This document shows positions 52,370 to 63,525 of a stretch of 64,000 bases of DNA, in pieces (position 1 is the first letter of the stretch; every line of letters starts with the position of its first letter). The notes beneath the pieces are model-generated. The model made no database searches, was not told the DNA's origin, and saw only the letters and a list, made by a program, of their open reading frames with translations. The stretch comes from Chaetomium olivaceum. Taxonomy: Eukaryota; Ascomycota; Sordariomycetes; Sordariales; Chaetomiaceae. Position numbers and translations under genes: made by a program. The DNA lies in NCBI GenBank assembly GCA_039881045.1, contig JAYWVB010000004.1, positions 620,001-684,000 of the forward strand, read 5' to 3'.

Positions 52370-52868
52370 ACCCCAGACAAACATCTTGCCGTCCCTGCTA
52401 AGCAGCCCCCTCCCATGTCTTCTTACTAGCCGTCTTGGAAACGAAGAATGCCGCTCTCACCGCGCTCCACGTGGTGATAGTCTTCTTCGACAAACTTTCA
52501 GATACGTGATATTGGTTGCACGGATCTTGTCTTACACTCCCTGGCATCTGAGTGGCTGCTTTCACAGCCGGCCCGTCAGCTTGGCGAACTTGCATGAGCT
52601 GAGCTGCTCAACAGAGCATCGTGCCCTTTCTGAAGCCAATCGGCAGGGGGATCGGCGGCAGGGCAGACGCGGAAGGATGCCGAGCTCACGCCAAGACGGC
52701 ACCCGAACTCAGATCTACACAATAACTCGGTTCACAACTCAGAGTTCTGTTGCGGTGAGAGAAATTTAACGCGTCAAAACAGTTTGCCATGAACGCCGAT
52801 CCACGGACCGAATACCAATACTGAGTAATTACATGGATAACCGGCATCGGATGCACCGAACCCCTTAG
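52370..52868. other. Intergenic upstream of the NADase gene
   Basis: Between the NADase promoter and the 3' end of the phospholipase D gene. No supported gene. Confidence 0.6.
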
Positions 52869-55800
52869 TTAAGTGTAGACGCTCTCGGTCCACTGATTCA
52901 CCTGCAGGCCCTTCTCCGCCATCTCTGCATCCTTGAGGAACTGCAACGGCATCCAGACCAGGTGCCCCTTGATCTTCTCCAGCTTTTGTCTTACTTCATG
53001 CGGCGGGATCATGCGGTCAAAGATGTGGCCCGCCTTGACGCCCTTGGCCGGCATGAAACCGTTGTAGTCGTCAAACGTTTTGACTAAGACACACAGTTAG
53101 CAATGTTGTACGGAGTAAGTCAGAGTGTGAAAAAAGAGGTCAAGAACTCACCATGATCATCCGGATCAGCATGGAAGAGCTGCCTGAACACTTCGGTATT
53201 CTTCGTCGCCCTCCCCGTCCACATATCCCAGAGCTCATCACTCAACGGATCCTCAACAAACTTCCACGACTCATCGCCGTCCCTGACATCATTTGGCGAA
53301 TCATCACCCGGCGGCTGCGCATTCGGATCACCATCCGCATTCAAATCCTGCGGCGGTAGCAATCCCAGATGCTCGCGCCATAGATACCTCCGGAGCGTAG
53401 CCGCATGCCACCCAGCCTCAAACGGCTGCCCGTCCATGGTAGTCTGAAAGCGGTGCTTGTCTTCCATGACGATGCTTAACTCGCTGTCGTGGTAGCCCAG
53501 CTGGGAGCGGTCGTTGAGGTTGCTGGACCCACAAACCACGATGCGGTCGTCGACGATGAGCAGCTTGGCGTGGATATACAGCTCCTCCTGAATCCAGTGG
53601 TTGACCTCATCCTCCTCCTCCCCATCCCAGGGCACTTCAGACAGTGGGCCCTGATCTGCCATGGCGTGGTTCGCGACGGTCGCGTCGCGGTTATTTTGGG
53701 ACGTGTTATCGCCGTTGGTGGCGGCCGCTTCGAACTTGCGGCGGGCGTCCATATCGCGCACCGTGTCGTCCGGTCGCTGTTCTTCGTTGAGGTTGTCTTT
53801 GAGTTCGCCGTCGACGGCCTCGCGTTGCGAGCCCTGCTCGCGCCGCTTGCCCATGTGCGAGTCGCGGCCGCCCTGCGCGTCGATAGTCCCGTGGATCCCC
53901 TCGCCCATCACTTCTTCGGCGTGAGCGCGCTGCACGTCGCGGTACTTGACCCCGGACTCTTCCTCTTGCTTTTGGACTTTGGAGGTACGGTTGAGGCGGT
54001 CGTAGCTCCGGAGGTTGAAGAAGAATATGTACTTGGTTGGGTCGATGCCTTCTTTTTGAAGCTTTCCGAAAATACTGTGCTCGCCTCTGCATATCGACTT
54101 GTACTGGTAATCCATGATGGCTCGCGTACCGATGGCTCCGTCGTCTCGGAGGTCGCCGGCAAACCCTGGGACGGCAGGAAGGAGGACGATGATGCGAAAT
54201 TTGCGGCCTTCCTTGGCAGCTCTCAACACGGCATCTACCATGGCGCTGCCGATGGTGTTCCTGATGGGTGCCTGCTGGTCGCCGGTAGCGGTGATGAAGA
54301 ACTGGTTCTCGATGTAGACGTAGTGCTCCGCCTTGCGGATGATCTCACTGTAGGCGTTTTGAATCGAGTGGTCGGTGAGAATACCGCTGGACCAGTCGGC
54401 ACTGGAGCGGACAATCTGGGCGTGGACACTCCCGCGATTATCGAGAGACTTGGTCTCGAGGGGAGACAGCGGATGGAGCTGGTACCCACCAACGGGGTGA
54501 GTCGGGCGCTGAACACCGACGAGGTCCTCGTCGTCACCTTGGCGGCCCCTCAGCTCGAGCCACTCGAACCGCTTGTCCCGTTTGTATTTGTCGCGTTTGA
54601 CAAAGTTCCACCGAAGCACGAAGTGCTCGGCAATGTCGTAGACACAAGGTCCGATCACGCCCATAGCCACATCGTGCCAGGGCATGCGGCCCGAGTCCTC
54701 TTTGCTCAGCTCGTTCGTCTTCCAGTCCTGGACGTTCTGGAAGTCCATTATCCGGTTATTGTTAAAGTCCTGACCCGGCCACACCTCGTTAGCCACGCCC
54801 TCGGGGTGCATGTCGGACAGGGCGTGCTGGTGATCGTCCCACCGACCGAAGCAGAGGTCTAACCCGCCGATGAACGCCATCTCGTAGTCGATGACGATGA
54901 ACTTCTCACTGTCAAGAGTGTTAGCTATTCGGCATCGGAAGCAGCTCCGGAGGGAGTCGTCTCTCAGGACCACTGGGTGCCTTAGAGAAACGACGATAAA
55001 ACGGATCCGACGTACTGGTGAGCCCAGTAGAAGGTCATATCGGCAGCGTTCTCAAAGACGTTGTGGTCAGGATGACGCATAACCTTAATGTTGCCGTAGC
55101 CGGGTGAGCCTTCCGGGCACAAGGCTTGGAGAGCATGTTTAGTATGCTCCGAGTTGCAGGTGAGGGCGGCCTCGACTTCGCGGTAGATGACAATGTATAT
55201 TTTCACACCAGCCTCAGCCCGGCGTTTGAGGACCTGGTCGAGGCGCCATTCCTGATTGAAGTACGGAGGGCGGCGGAGGAATAGTTCAGGTGACAGCCAC
55301 CAATCGGCAATGTAGATTGATTCTTTGGCATTCTCAAGGGCAGCTGATACCGCCTGCCCGCAAGTTAGTATTTGGTAGGCTTAAAGATGGTTTCGTAAGG
55401 GAATATGGCTACAAACCCAGAAGTAGTCCCTGCCGTCGACATACCACTTGACCATGTTCCCATCCCGCTCGGGGAAGTAGGAGTCAAAACGATGAGACTC
55501 GCCGATCTTGGTGCGCTTCTCATCGCAGGCCTTTTCGTGTTCCTCATCATGACGATGCTCGGGGTTGAACTGGCCCAAAGGGTTAGTGCTACTGGTAATG
55601 GGCTGCTAGGCTGCAGGTCAACTCCAGCTAATCATTCAGGGGTACCATACCAGATTGGCAAACTTGCCGATCTTGTGCCTTGGTGGGCAGTCAGTACAAG
55701 GTATCCATATGGTATCTATGCTAGATACATAGTATGTGTATTGGACAACTACTTAGAAACAGGGATGCCTACTTCTGGTGAGCCAAGTGGATCCTCGCAT

Positions 55801-55915
55801 TGGTGAAGTGGTTGTTATGGTTGAGCTTGTCCCTGAGTTCGCGGAACGGAAGCTTGAACTTGCTCCCTAGCTCATGATGCTTGCTCGGTTCATCAGTTGT
55901 CGATCCGAGCGTCAT
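52869..55915 (-). CDS. Phospholipase D (PLD1/SPO14-like)
   Basis: Five exons: 55915-55773, 55591-55417, 55353-55016, 54908-53152, 53083-52869; 875 residues, the usual size for fungal PLD without PX-PH domains. Both HKD motifs are present: HEKFIVIDYE (rebuilt by splicing exons 3 and 4) and HAKLLIVDDR, with the following GSSNLNDRS. The family sequences KWYVDGRDYFW, IYIADWWLSPE and ENQFFI are also intact. It hydrolyses phosphatidylcholine to phosphatidic acid and choline at membranes. An acidic/basic insert (about 53690-53950) separates the two halves. The start ATG at 55915 and donor GTAGGC of intron 1 were chosen by phase; the join reads NSTNPLGQFNPEH. The C-terminal exon ends TESVYT. Confidence 0.93.
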
Positions 55916-57019
55916 GGTGAAAAAGTTTACTCGGTGGAGTGCCGGTGCCAACGTATGAACCTGGTTCGAGCCAGGTTATCGCTAAGTCGAGGAGTTATGA
56001 CGGTGATGATCGGTATTTGGCCATTGGTTGCTCCACGGAGATGATAGGCACATGTACGGTGACTGACGGTAGTTTCGATCTCTTCTTGTAGCCAACAATG
56101 AAATGCTACAGGAACAACATTTTTACTTTGTGAAATGCTGCGAACGGACAAGTCAAGTAAAGGGCCGAAAGACAGGGATGACGTCATGCAGCAACTGAGG
56201 TTTCGTGTTCAGCTCTGCTTGTTGATGTTGGTTTATGCTGGTTGCGGACCCCGGGAATAATGGATTAAATTCTCGTAATGGAGAAAATCAAGGCCTTAAA
56301 ACCACTGACCCATCTGGCGGAACGGGTGAGCTCGGTGAACACGGCCGATTTGGGAATTGCTCCCGTGCGAGCTTGAATTCCGAGCCTCGCCTTTTTTCGG
56401 GACTTGTTTTCAAGGTCCTACATTGTGGATTCTTCTTGAAGTGCCCCAGAGTCCATTCAGGGGAGATTCATCGAGCTCATCTGGCATTTCATAATTCAGA
56501 GCCAAGGGCTTGCTCCCCGTTAGTGGGGCATATGGAACTGACTCCAGTCGAGCTTGGGCCATCTGACCATCCCGAGCTTCAGCCAAGCCGCTTGGCGAGG
56601 AGTGGCGAGAGCCCAGGTGCAAGTGGACCTCTCAGTCCCGTCTTCCTTCCATCTGTCAAGTATCACCGCAACAACTTCCCGTCATTCTTGCACGTGTAGG
56701 GAGGAGTCGATCCGTCTTGAAACCACTAAATTTACTTGATGCACATGGCTGAAAGTGAATTATCCTGCAACTCTAGATGACCTCTCCACAATATGTACAC
56801 AGCAACATATTCTGGTGGTGCCAGCGGGGGCGGGGTAACTTGTTGGCGGGGCACTTGTGAAGCGGCCTGGAACCCAGGTCCCGTCTTCGTGAGGGTCCTC
56901 CATATTTGGTAGGGACCTGACCGCTTCCCTTCCATATCCCAACCTCAACCTGAACCTCGCAACAACCCAAATTTGCTTTCCTGACGAGCCTGCACTTTTT
57001 TTTTTACACATCAGACATC
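55916..57019. other. Divergent intergenic region between phospholipase D and GLTP genes
   Basis: About 1.1 kb between two opposed starts. No supported gene. A T run at 56,997-57,005 lies just before the GLTP start. Confidence 0.6.
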
Positions 57020-57830
57020 ATGGCTGCTACACAGATTCCCGAGGGCGGTACCTACATCGACACCTTCAAGGGCACCTTCACGACTGTCCCGATCGACGCC
57101 GAAAATGCCAACGCCATCTCCACCACCGAGTTCCTCGATGCGGCCGAGTCTCTGACCACCATGTTTGGTACTACTTCTCCTCGTGCCGAGAGAGAGTTCC
57201 AGATTACTAACATGACACTTCCAAGACCTCCTCGGCTCCGTTGCCTTCTCCCCGGTCAAGAAGGACGTGCTCGGCAACGTCGAGGTGCGCAGCCCCTGAC
57301 GCCAAGTCCGCCTGCTACCCAACAGCTAACGTTTGTCCCGGCATAGAAACTCAGGAAACGCCAGCTTGCTGCCCCTTCCGAGTCTCAGAACATCCAGGAC
57401 CTTGTGCGGAATGAGCTCAAGTCCAAGTCCCACACCGCCACCGAGGGTCTGCTATGGCTTGTTAGGTGAGATATCCTTGCCACCACGTCGGAAAGAACGG
57501 GGCCATGTTTACTGACCCATTGGGGTACGCTATAGAGCCCTCGAGTTCACCTGCATCGCGCTCAGCCAGAACCTGGCCAACCACGACCACGAGCTCTCGG
57601 AGTCCTTCCGCAACGCCTACGGCGTCACCCTGAAGCCCCACCACAGCATGTTCGTGAAGCCCGTCTTCAGCGCCGCCATGAGCGCGTGCCCGTACCGCAA
57701 GGACTTTTACGTCAAGCTCGGCTCCGACGAGGCGAAGGTCAAGGAGGAGCTGCGCCTGTATCTGGAGGCGCTGGACAAGGTCGTCGGCATCCTCAAGGGT
57801 TTCCTCGAGACCCCCGATGCCAAGTGGTAA
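57020..57830 (+). CDS. het-c: Glycolipid transfer protein, HET-C type
   Basis: Four exons: 57020-57167, 57226-57284, 57347-57465, 57536-57830; 206 residues, the usual GLTP size. The splice sites keep phase exactly. The glycolipid headgroup residues of GLTPs are recognisable: D, N and K in KKDVLGNVEK, the Trp of GLLWLVRAL, and the His of LKPHHSMFVKPVF. GLTPs move glycosphingolipids between membranes in the cytosol. In Podospora the orthologue het-c is a vegetative incompatibility locus, whose alleles trigger cell death in mixed hyphae with certain NLR partners. No partner NLR gene is seen in this window. Symbol given by homology. Confidence 0.93.
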
Positions 57831-59503
57831 AAAGGGAAGACACAACCTCAGGGGGATACACAAGATATCAGATCTCACATAAAATAATAAACGGCCAGAT
57901 GCAGCACAGGCTTGCTATCGTCCCATCGTTACTCTGCAAGTATAAGCACGCTGTGATATTGTCACGATGTTGTTACCCCAGGCATGCTGCCCCCTTACCC
58001 CATAAACAAACACTTAGTGTAGTTGCTTGTTTTCTTGTCTTAACTAACGATGGGTTCCTCGCCAACTCCTCTCGCCAAGTATAGGTTCCATCGACAACAA
58101 CGGATCCCACAGTTCTCGATCGTGTGAACTCTTTTTCCATGTCCTCCTTTCTCTCCATCAACTACTTCCCGCTGGGTAACGTAACATCGCCGCTCGACTA
58201 TCGCGGAGCTTGGGTTTAGGGAATCTAGTAACGTTCACGGTTAAAGCTCTCTATCGGGAATAGCCCTGTTAGCTTCGGAGCCCCAGAACTACAGGAAGGC
58301 CAAGATCACAAGTTGGAGGGCCACTCAGTGTGGTGCATATTGCCAGAGCGCGCACCGGACGCGGGAACGGGGGTCCCCAGCCTTTCAAGGGCCGTTGTCG
58401 CCTCGTGTGTAGCCTGCAAAGTCTTGAAGCGAAATCCGTCACGCCGTGGGAACCCCGCATATCTGAGTCTGGATGTATGTACATGTAATATGTACGCGCA
58501 TGCAGGCCGTCTTCTCGCTGTTTCAGAGACAACGTTGAGGTGCAGTCACAGGATTTCCATGGCTTGGCGCAGTTAAAGTCAGGCTCAAACCTCGTGCGCT
58601 CGGGAAGCTAACGGTATTCGTGCTGAGAGCTCTTATCTAAGCCAAGCATGGGAAACCCCGAGGAGGATTCATCACGCAAGTTTGAAGTTCTTTGAAGCGT
58701 CCCTCTGGAGTGAGTTGTCCCTGGCGTGCATGACCCCAAACCCAATCGAGACCTCTCGATCTGCAATTCCAGGCTCCAAGAGTGGGGCGCTGGGTCATGA
58801 GATGGCGGACCTCAGAGTACGACAGGAATTGCGCATCTGGGAACCTCGGTTTTGGACGGGTGCGCTCGTCCATGAATGGTGCCAGGTTTAAAGCGAGGGA
58901 GTTGCGGTATTCCAATCCGAAATGATGGTTTTTGTGGACTTTTTTCTTCGTTCGATGTTGGGTGGCACAGCCGGGAGGCCAGTGGCGAGGCCGCCGGCGC
59001 GAACAACGGGCGATGGAGCGGCCTAAAAAGGGGCCCCGTCATGCACAATCACGGCGGTTGCGGAGGGGGTTGACGGCGGGCCACCTAGCGGGGAAGGCGG
59101 CAACCTGAGAAGAACCGTTGAACGAATGGAAACAATCGCCTTGACAGTGATCCTCAACTTGATTGCCATTCTGCGACCGAAAAGTGCGAAAATGGCCTCG
59201 CAACCTGCCTGACCAACCTCGCATTCCAGGCTTTTTCCGTGCTTGGTGAATATTCCGGGAGGTCGCCAGGCCCGGGCGAGGCTGGGTGCATGTCCCGCCG
59301 GCCGCCTGGCAGTGGAGAATCCATTAATCCAGCCAGCCAGCTGCATCGCCCTCCGCAGCCCCACAAAAACGCCCCGCGGCTTCCCGCCTGTTCTCCAGCG
59401 CTTCCTGAGCTATAATCCCAGCCTAACTTCGAACTTCAACAACCGCCCGGGCACTCTCTCCACCTACGCCATCATCCATCTATCCTCCTACCCCCCCGCT
59501 CGG
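57831..59503. other. Intergenic, leader of the F-box/ankyrin gene at the end
   Basis: About 1.7 kb with no supported gene. TATAATC at 59411-59417 lies 87 bases before the chosen ATG. An open frame upstream of that ATG (from 59243) has no domain and is taken as leader. Confidence 0.6.
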
Positions 59504-62164
59504 ATGGCTTCACACAGAAAAGCAGGAATGCTCAAAAAGCCCGTGGCAAAGGCGAAGACAAAAAAGCCCGATGGCAAGGCCTGCAAAAACAAGGCGAAGA
59601 AGGCGTTGTCGGTGCCAGTTTTAGGCCTTCCACCCGAAATCGTCCTTCTCATCGACGAGCTGCTCGACCTGCAGGACCGCCTCGCTCTCGGACGCACAAA
59701 TCGCTGGTTTTACTCTGTCATTAATCCTGTGTTGTATCGCGACAATGTCAAGTTAGCCGCCTCCTCGTGCCTCTTTTGGGGCGCCGAGAACGGCCAGTTG
59801 GGCACCCTCAAGCATGCGCTGGCCGCAGGCGCCGATTTGAATGCCTCTGGGCCGCTGCCGCGCAAGGCTGGAGAGACCGAAACCACGGATACCGATAATG
59901 ACGTCGACGGGAATGCTGATGCCGACCCCGCTCCCGAACTGTTCGAAGAACCCCCCGACCCGACCCTCCAGCCATCCTGCACCCCGCTTCACCTGGCAGC
60001 CAAGAACGGCCATCGGGAGATCGTGGAATGGCTGCTCGACAACGGCGCTGACATCGACGCCGAATCATACCGGGTCTGCGAATGCCAGTCCCTCAAGTCC
60101 GGGAGGCACCCCTCACGTCGCCTTTCGGAATGGCCTCGCTGGCGCGCCCTGCACACCGCCATGTGCAGCCAGGAGCGGACGGTCGCCGAGCTGCTCATCC
60201 ACCGTGGCGCTTCGCTCGAGCTGGACGCGAAAACCGAGCACCGGCACACGGCCCTTCACTCGGCCGCCGCCCACGGCCTGATCCCCGTCATCAAACTGCT
60301 CGCGCTAAACGACCTCAACCTCAACGTCAACCAGCGCGATGAGTGGGGTAATACGGCGCTACACTACGTCTCTGAAATCTGGAGCGCGCGCGACTCAGCC
60401 GACATTCGCGACACCATCACAAAGCTCCTCGCCCTAGGCGCCGACCTAGAAGCCCATAATGATAGCGGCTATACCCCGCTTCTCAACGCGTGTTTCAGGG
60501 GCAACTACGCTGTCGCTCACCGGCTAGTCAGCATCGGTGCGAATCCCGATCCCCACCGGCACATCCCCCACTTCCGCGACTATCGGCCGCTGTACTACTG
60601 CATGCTGCAGCGGTCCGAGTTTTTCGATATGGACGACGCCCCGGTTAAGCACGACGAGTTCGAGGGAAACCGGGTCACGCTAATCAAGGCCTTGGTCGAT
60701 GGTGGGGCTGACGTGAACGCCAAATTTGATAAGCGTAGCCACCGTGGTGTGACCCCGCTCATGCTGGCTTGCGAGCTGGCTGAGCCCCGAGCCGTCGCTG
60801 CCCTCGTTCAGTGCGGCGCCGAGATCAACGCGCAAGACCGCAACGGGCGGACCCCGCTGTGCTATGCAGTGACGATAAGAGTCGATCACCGTGGTGAAGT
60901 GCCCGAGATCGCCTCTATCATGCTCCGGCGCGGCGCTCGCATGGACATCGAGGAGGAGCCTAACTGCAGCCCTCTTGACACCGCCATCAAACACATCCGT
61001 TGGGCGGACGACGATGTCCTCGAGGCGATGCTGACCGTGGCGGACGAGACCAACCTCACGGAAACCAAACTCAAGGAGGCCCTGAAGAGTTGCGCTTCCT
61101 GCGGAAACCATAAGGCACTAAAGCTGCTCCTTGACTTTGCTGACCGGGTGTACAAGGTGACGGATGACGATGTGAAAGAATACCTCTGCCGTATCATCGA
61201 ACAGAGCGACCCGTGGAACCAAATCGAGACGTTCAACTGCATGATGGACTTTGGGAGACCGGTCTACACCAACGAGATGCTGCTGCTCAAGACCATCATG
61301 CAGCAGAACCGGGAACTGAGCCTGGCGGTCATGGGTCGCGGGGTTTCTATCAGCGAGCCCAGATTCCACGGTGACCAGACGTACCTCCATCTCGCGTGCC
61401 ACTGGGGTGATGTGGAGGTGGTGAGAGCGTTGCTGGACCGCGGAGCCGACGTCGACGTTTTTGACCGGGACCTCCAAACGCCATTGTCAGTCGCCGTGAG
61501 CGAGAACTACGTGTCCATTGCGGTAACCCTCATGAAGGAGGTTGCGGACCCGTTCCTCACCCCCTCGGACGAACTCCTCCAGAAGCTGTTTAGCGAGGAC
61601 GATGAGGACGAGTGGCGTTTTGTCAAACGCCGCTACCTCACCGCCTTCGACCTCGCCATCCGTGACGACCGCGTCGAGATCATTCAGGACATCCTCTCGC
61701 GCTACGCCTTACCAGACATCCCCCCTAAGTCCAAGTCAAGTTACGTGCACCGCGCGAGCCAGAACCCGAACCCGGCCATCCTCAAACTGCTCCTCGAGAA
61801 GGGCGCCGACCCAACCGGCGGCAAAGACTGCCCGAACCCGCCCGCGGTGGCCCTCATCCGCCGCGTGTGGGACCAGCCCCAGCTTCCCGACGTCTCCATC
61901 AGCCTTCTGCAGACGGCCAAGTTGCTGCTGGACAAGTGCCCAACCGAGGGCCTCCCCATGTCCCTGGTGAAAGAGATCGGCCTGGACCGCGACACCGACG
62001 ACCTGGACCGGGCGGAGCTGCGCGAGGTGGTGATGCGCGAGCTGGGGATCCGGGTGGTCGACGACGGGGACGGGCCCGAGCCAAAGGTTACGATCGCGTG
62101 CACCGATTCGACGCTCGACAAGCCGAAGATGGTTGTGACGGTGCGGCCGGTGACGGATGTGTGA
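59504..62164 (+). CDS. F-box and ankyrin-repeat protein
   Basis: 886 residues, intronless. A Lys-rich N-terminus (KKPVAKAKTKKPDGKACKNK) is followed by an F-box (LGLPPEIVLLIDELLDLQDRLALGRTNRWFYSVIN, about residues 45-80), then at least nine ankyrin repeats, for example TPLHLAAKNGHREIVEWLLDNGADID, TALHSAAAHG and YLHLACHWGDVEVVRALLDRGADVD. F-box proteins usually bind SKP1 in SCF ubiquitin ligases, and the ankyrin repeats would recruit the target; that target is unknown. Many Pezizomycotina genomes carry families of such genes. The start at MASHRK follows a leader with a TATA-like box. Confidence 0.85.
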   Translation: MASHRKAGMLKKPVAKAKTKKPDGKACKNKAKKALSVPVLGLPPEIVLLIDELLDLQDRLALGRTNRWFYSVINPVLYRDNVKLAASSCLFWGAENGQLGTLKHALAAGADLNASGPLPRKAGETETTDTDNDVDGNADADPAPELFEEPPDPTLQPSCTPLHLAAKNGHREIVEWLLDNGADIDAESYRVCECQSLKSGRHPSRRLSEWPRWRALHTAMCSQERTVAELLIHRGASLELDAKTEHRHTALHSAAAHGLIPVIKLLALNDLNLNVNQRDEWGNTALHYVSEIWSARDSADIRDTITKLLALGADLEAHNDSGYTPLLNACFRGNYAVAHRLVSIGANPDPHRHIPHFRDYRPLYYCMLQRSEFFDMDDAPVKHDEFEGNRVTLIKALVDGGADVNAKFDKRSHRGVTPLMLACELAEPRAVAALVQCGAEINAQDRNGRTPLCYAVTIRVDHRGEVPEIASIMLRRGARMDIEEEPNCSPLDTAIKHIRWADDDVLEAMLTVADETNLTETKLKEALKSCASCGNHKALKLLLDFADRVYKVTDDDVKEYLCRIIEQSDPWNQIETFNCMMDFGRPVYTNEMLLLKTIMQQNRELSLAVMGRGVSISEPRFHGDQTYLHLACHWGDVEVVRALLDRGADVDVFDRDLQTPLSVAVSENYVSIAVTLMKEVADPFLTPSDELLQKLFSEDDEDEWRFVKRRYLTAFDLAIRDDRVEIIQDILSRYALPDIPPKSKSSYVHRASQNPNPAILKLLLEKGADPTGGKDCPNPPAVALIRRVWDQPQLPDVSISLLQTAKLLLDKCPTEGLPMSLVKEIGLDRDTDDLDRAELREVVMRELGIRVVDDGDGPEPKVTIACTDSTLDKPKMVVTVRPVTDV

Positions 62165-62744
62165 TCTGTCTGAGGTGTGACCTCTTATGTTTGAACTTGA
62201 CACCTCTTTTTTTCTTGCATTGGTCAGCGGGTTTCCTTTTTTTTTCGTTTTCTTTAATATCTACATCACGATACGGTATACACCAACACGGCGGTACAGT
62301 ACAGTACATGGCTGCGGGATTCGGAATTGGCTACGGGGTTGGGAAGCGGATATTATATCACGGTGCTCTTGTTTGAGGTGGCGGCGCGGCAGACCCGCCC
62401 CCGTGGTGGGATTCATGACCGGACTGGGTGTACATGTACATGGTATTCTTGCTCCAACAGTTTAAGGTACTTTTGGGCGGCTGATGAAATTGACGAAGTT
62501 TGATGATGGGGGCATTGGTTATTTATCATGTTTGTTAGCGGTACTCGATATCGAGTCGTAAAAGTTGAAGTTACCTAGTTTTGGATCTTGAGAAACCACA
62601 CAGTTGGTCCGATTCTCCGATTCTGTCGACGATGTATGGTTAAAGTCAAAAAGCAAAAAGTCAAGTCAGAAACAAAAGAATTCCGTCTCGGGAGTCTAGA
62701 GACAAGAATAAAGAGGTGTTCTGTCCGTTTTCTGGAAACAAGGA
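62165..62744. other. Intergenic between the ankyrin gene and a tRNA
   Basis: 3' flank of the ankyrin gene. T-rich at 62,205-62,255. No supported gene. Confidence 0.55.
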
Positions 62745-62834
62745 CGCCAACGGCGAGACTCGAACTCGCAACATTCAGATCTCTCAATTGGGAATTAAAA
62801 GTCTGACGCGCTAAACCGATTGCGCCACGTCGGC
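62745..62834 (-). tRNA. tRNA-Lys (UUU) with intron
   Basis: Read on the minus strand: acceptor stem GCCGACG/CGTTGGC, D arm GCGC...GCGC, anticodon stem TCAGA/TCTGA with loop CTTTTAA (anticodon TTT), a short intron of about 15 nt one base 3' of the anticodon, and T arm GCGAG-TTCGAGT-CTCGC. The discriminator base is G, as in other eukaryotic lysine tRNAs. Total length 90 nt including the intron. Confidence 0.9.
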
Positions 62835-63525
62835 TGGAACGGAGTGGATGACAGCCAAAGTTTGCTCATGAACCTACCAAAGGGCATGCGCGTCATGAGA
62901 AAACGGCTCAGCGCAAGTCGCCTCATACCATTAGTGCCGCGCAACGTTCTTTTACAACTAAATTAGATTAGTTAAAAGCATAAGCTGCTTGGAGGTGTTC
63001 GCAATAAATTTAATAAGCTATAACTATTTACCTTATTATTTATGCTTGATCTATTCCCGTGCTAACGACTAGATTACGTTAGTAAGGTGGTACTTTACCA
63101 AATTCTTTACAGCTAACACATGAACATATGACCGAGTTCTCAACCTCACATCGGGGGATCTTACATCACTGAAACTTAGGTATGTAGCTAAGGACATATG
63201 TATCATTTATTTCACGTTAACTTAGCTACTGGTAGAAGAAATGACCTGCATGACATACTTACATATATTTAGTTATATGCCGTCGAGTTAGGGGTCCCGT
63301 TCTGGGGCAATGCAGGGCATTTGTTCTGCTGACCGCTTTTGCTACTTTGGATCGTCGTGCATGAGTTGCTGGCCAACCCACCTACGCTGGTCAGTTAGGC
63401 CCGTTAATCCCCCATTTTGTCACAACCGGAAACCCCGTTGGTTTACTTTTAAACATCTACTCTCAAACGCCATACCTTGTGAACTGTCCGATGCCGGTCG
63501 AGCTGCCAAAAGAAGAAGGAAAGAA
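62835..63525. other. Intergenic, AT-rich
   Basis: 62,940-63,300 is the most AT-rich part of the window. No coding frame, RNA or transposon end was recognised. Confidence 0.6.

Noticed and set aside
53489..54862. 457-codon plus-strand open frame
   Set aside because: It is fully antisense to the phospholipase D exon with both HKD motifs; the open frame comes from codon bias of the real gene.
59243..59503. 87-residue N-terminal extension of the ankyrin protein
   Set aside because: It begins upstream of a TATA-like box and shows no domain; the ATG before the Lys-rich segment is preferred.
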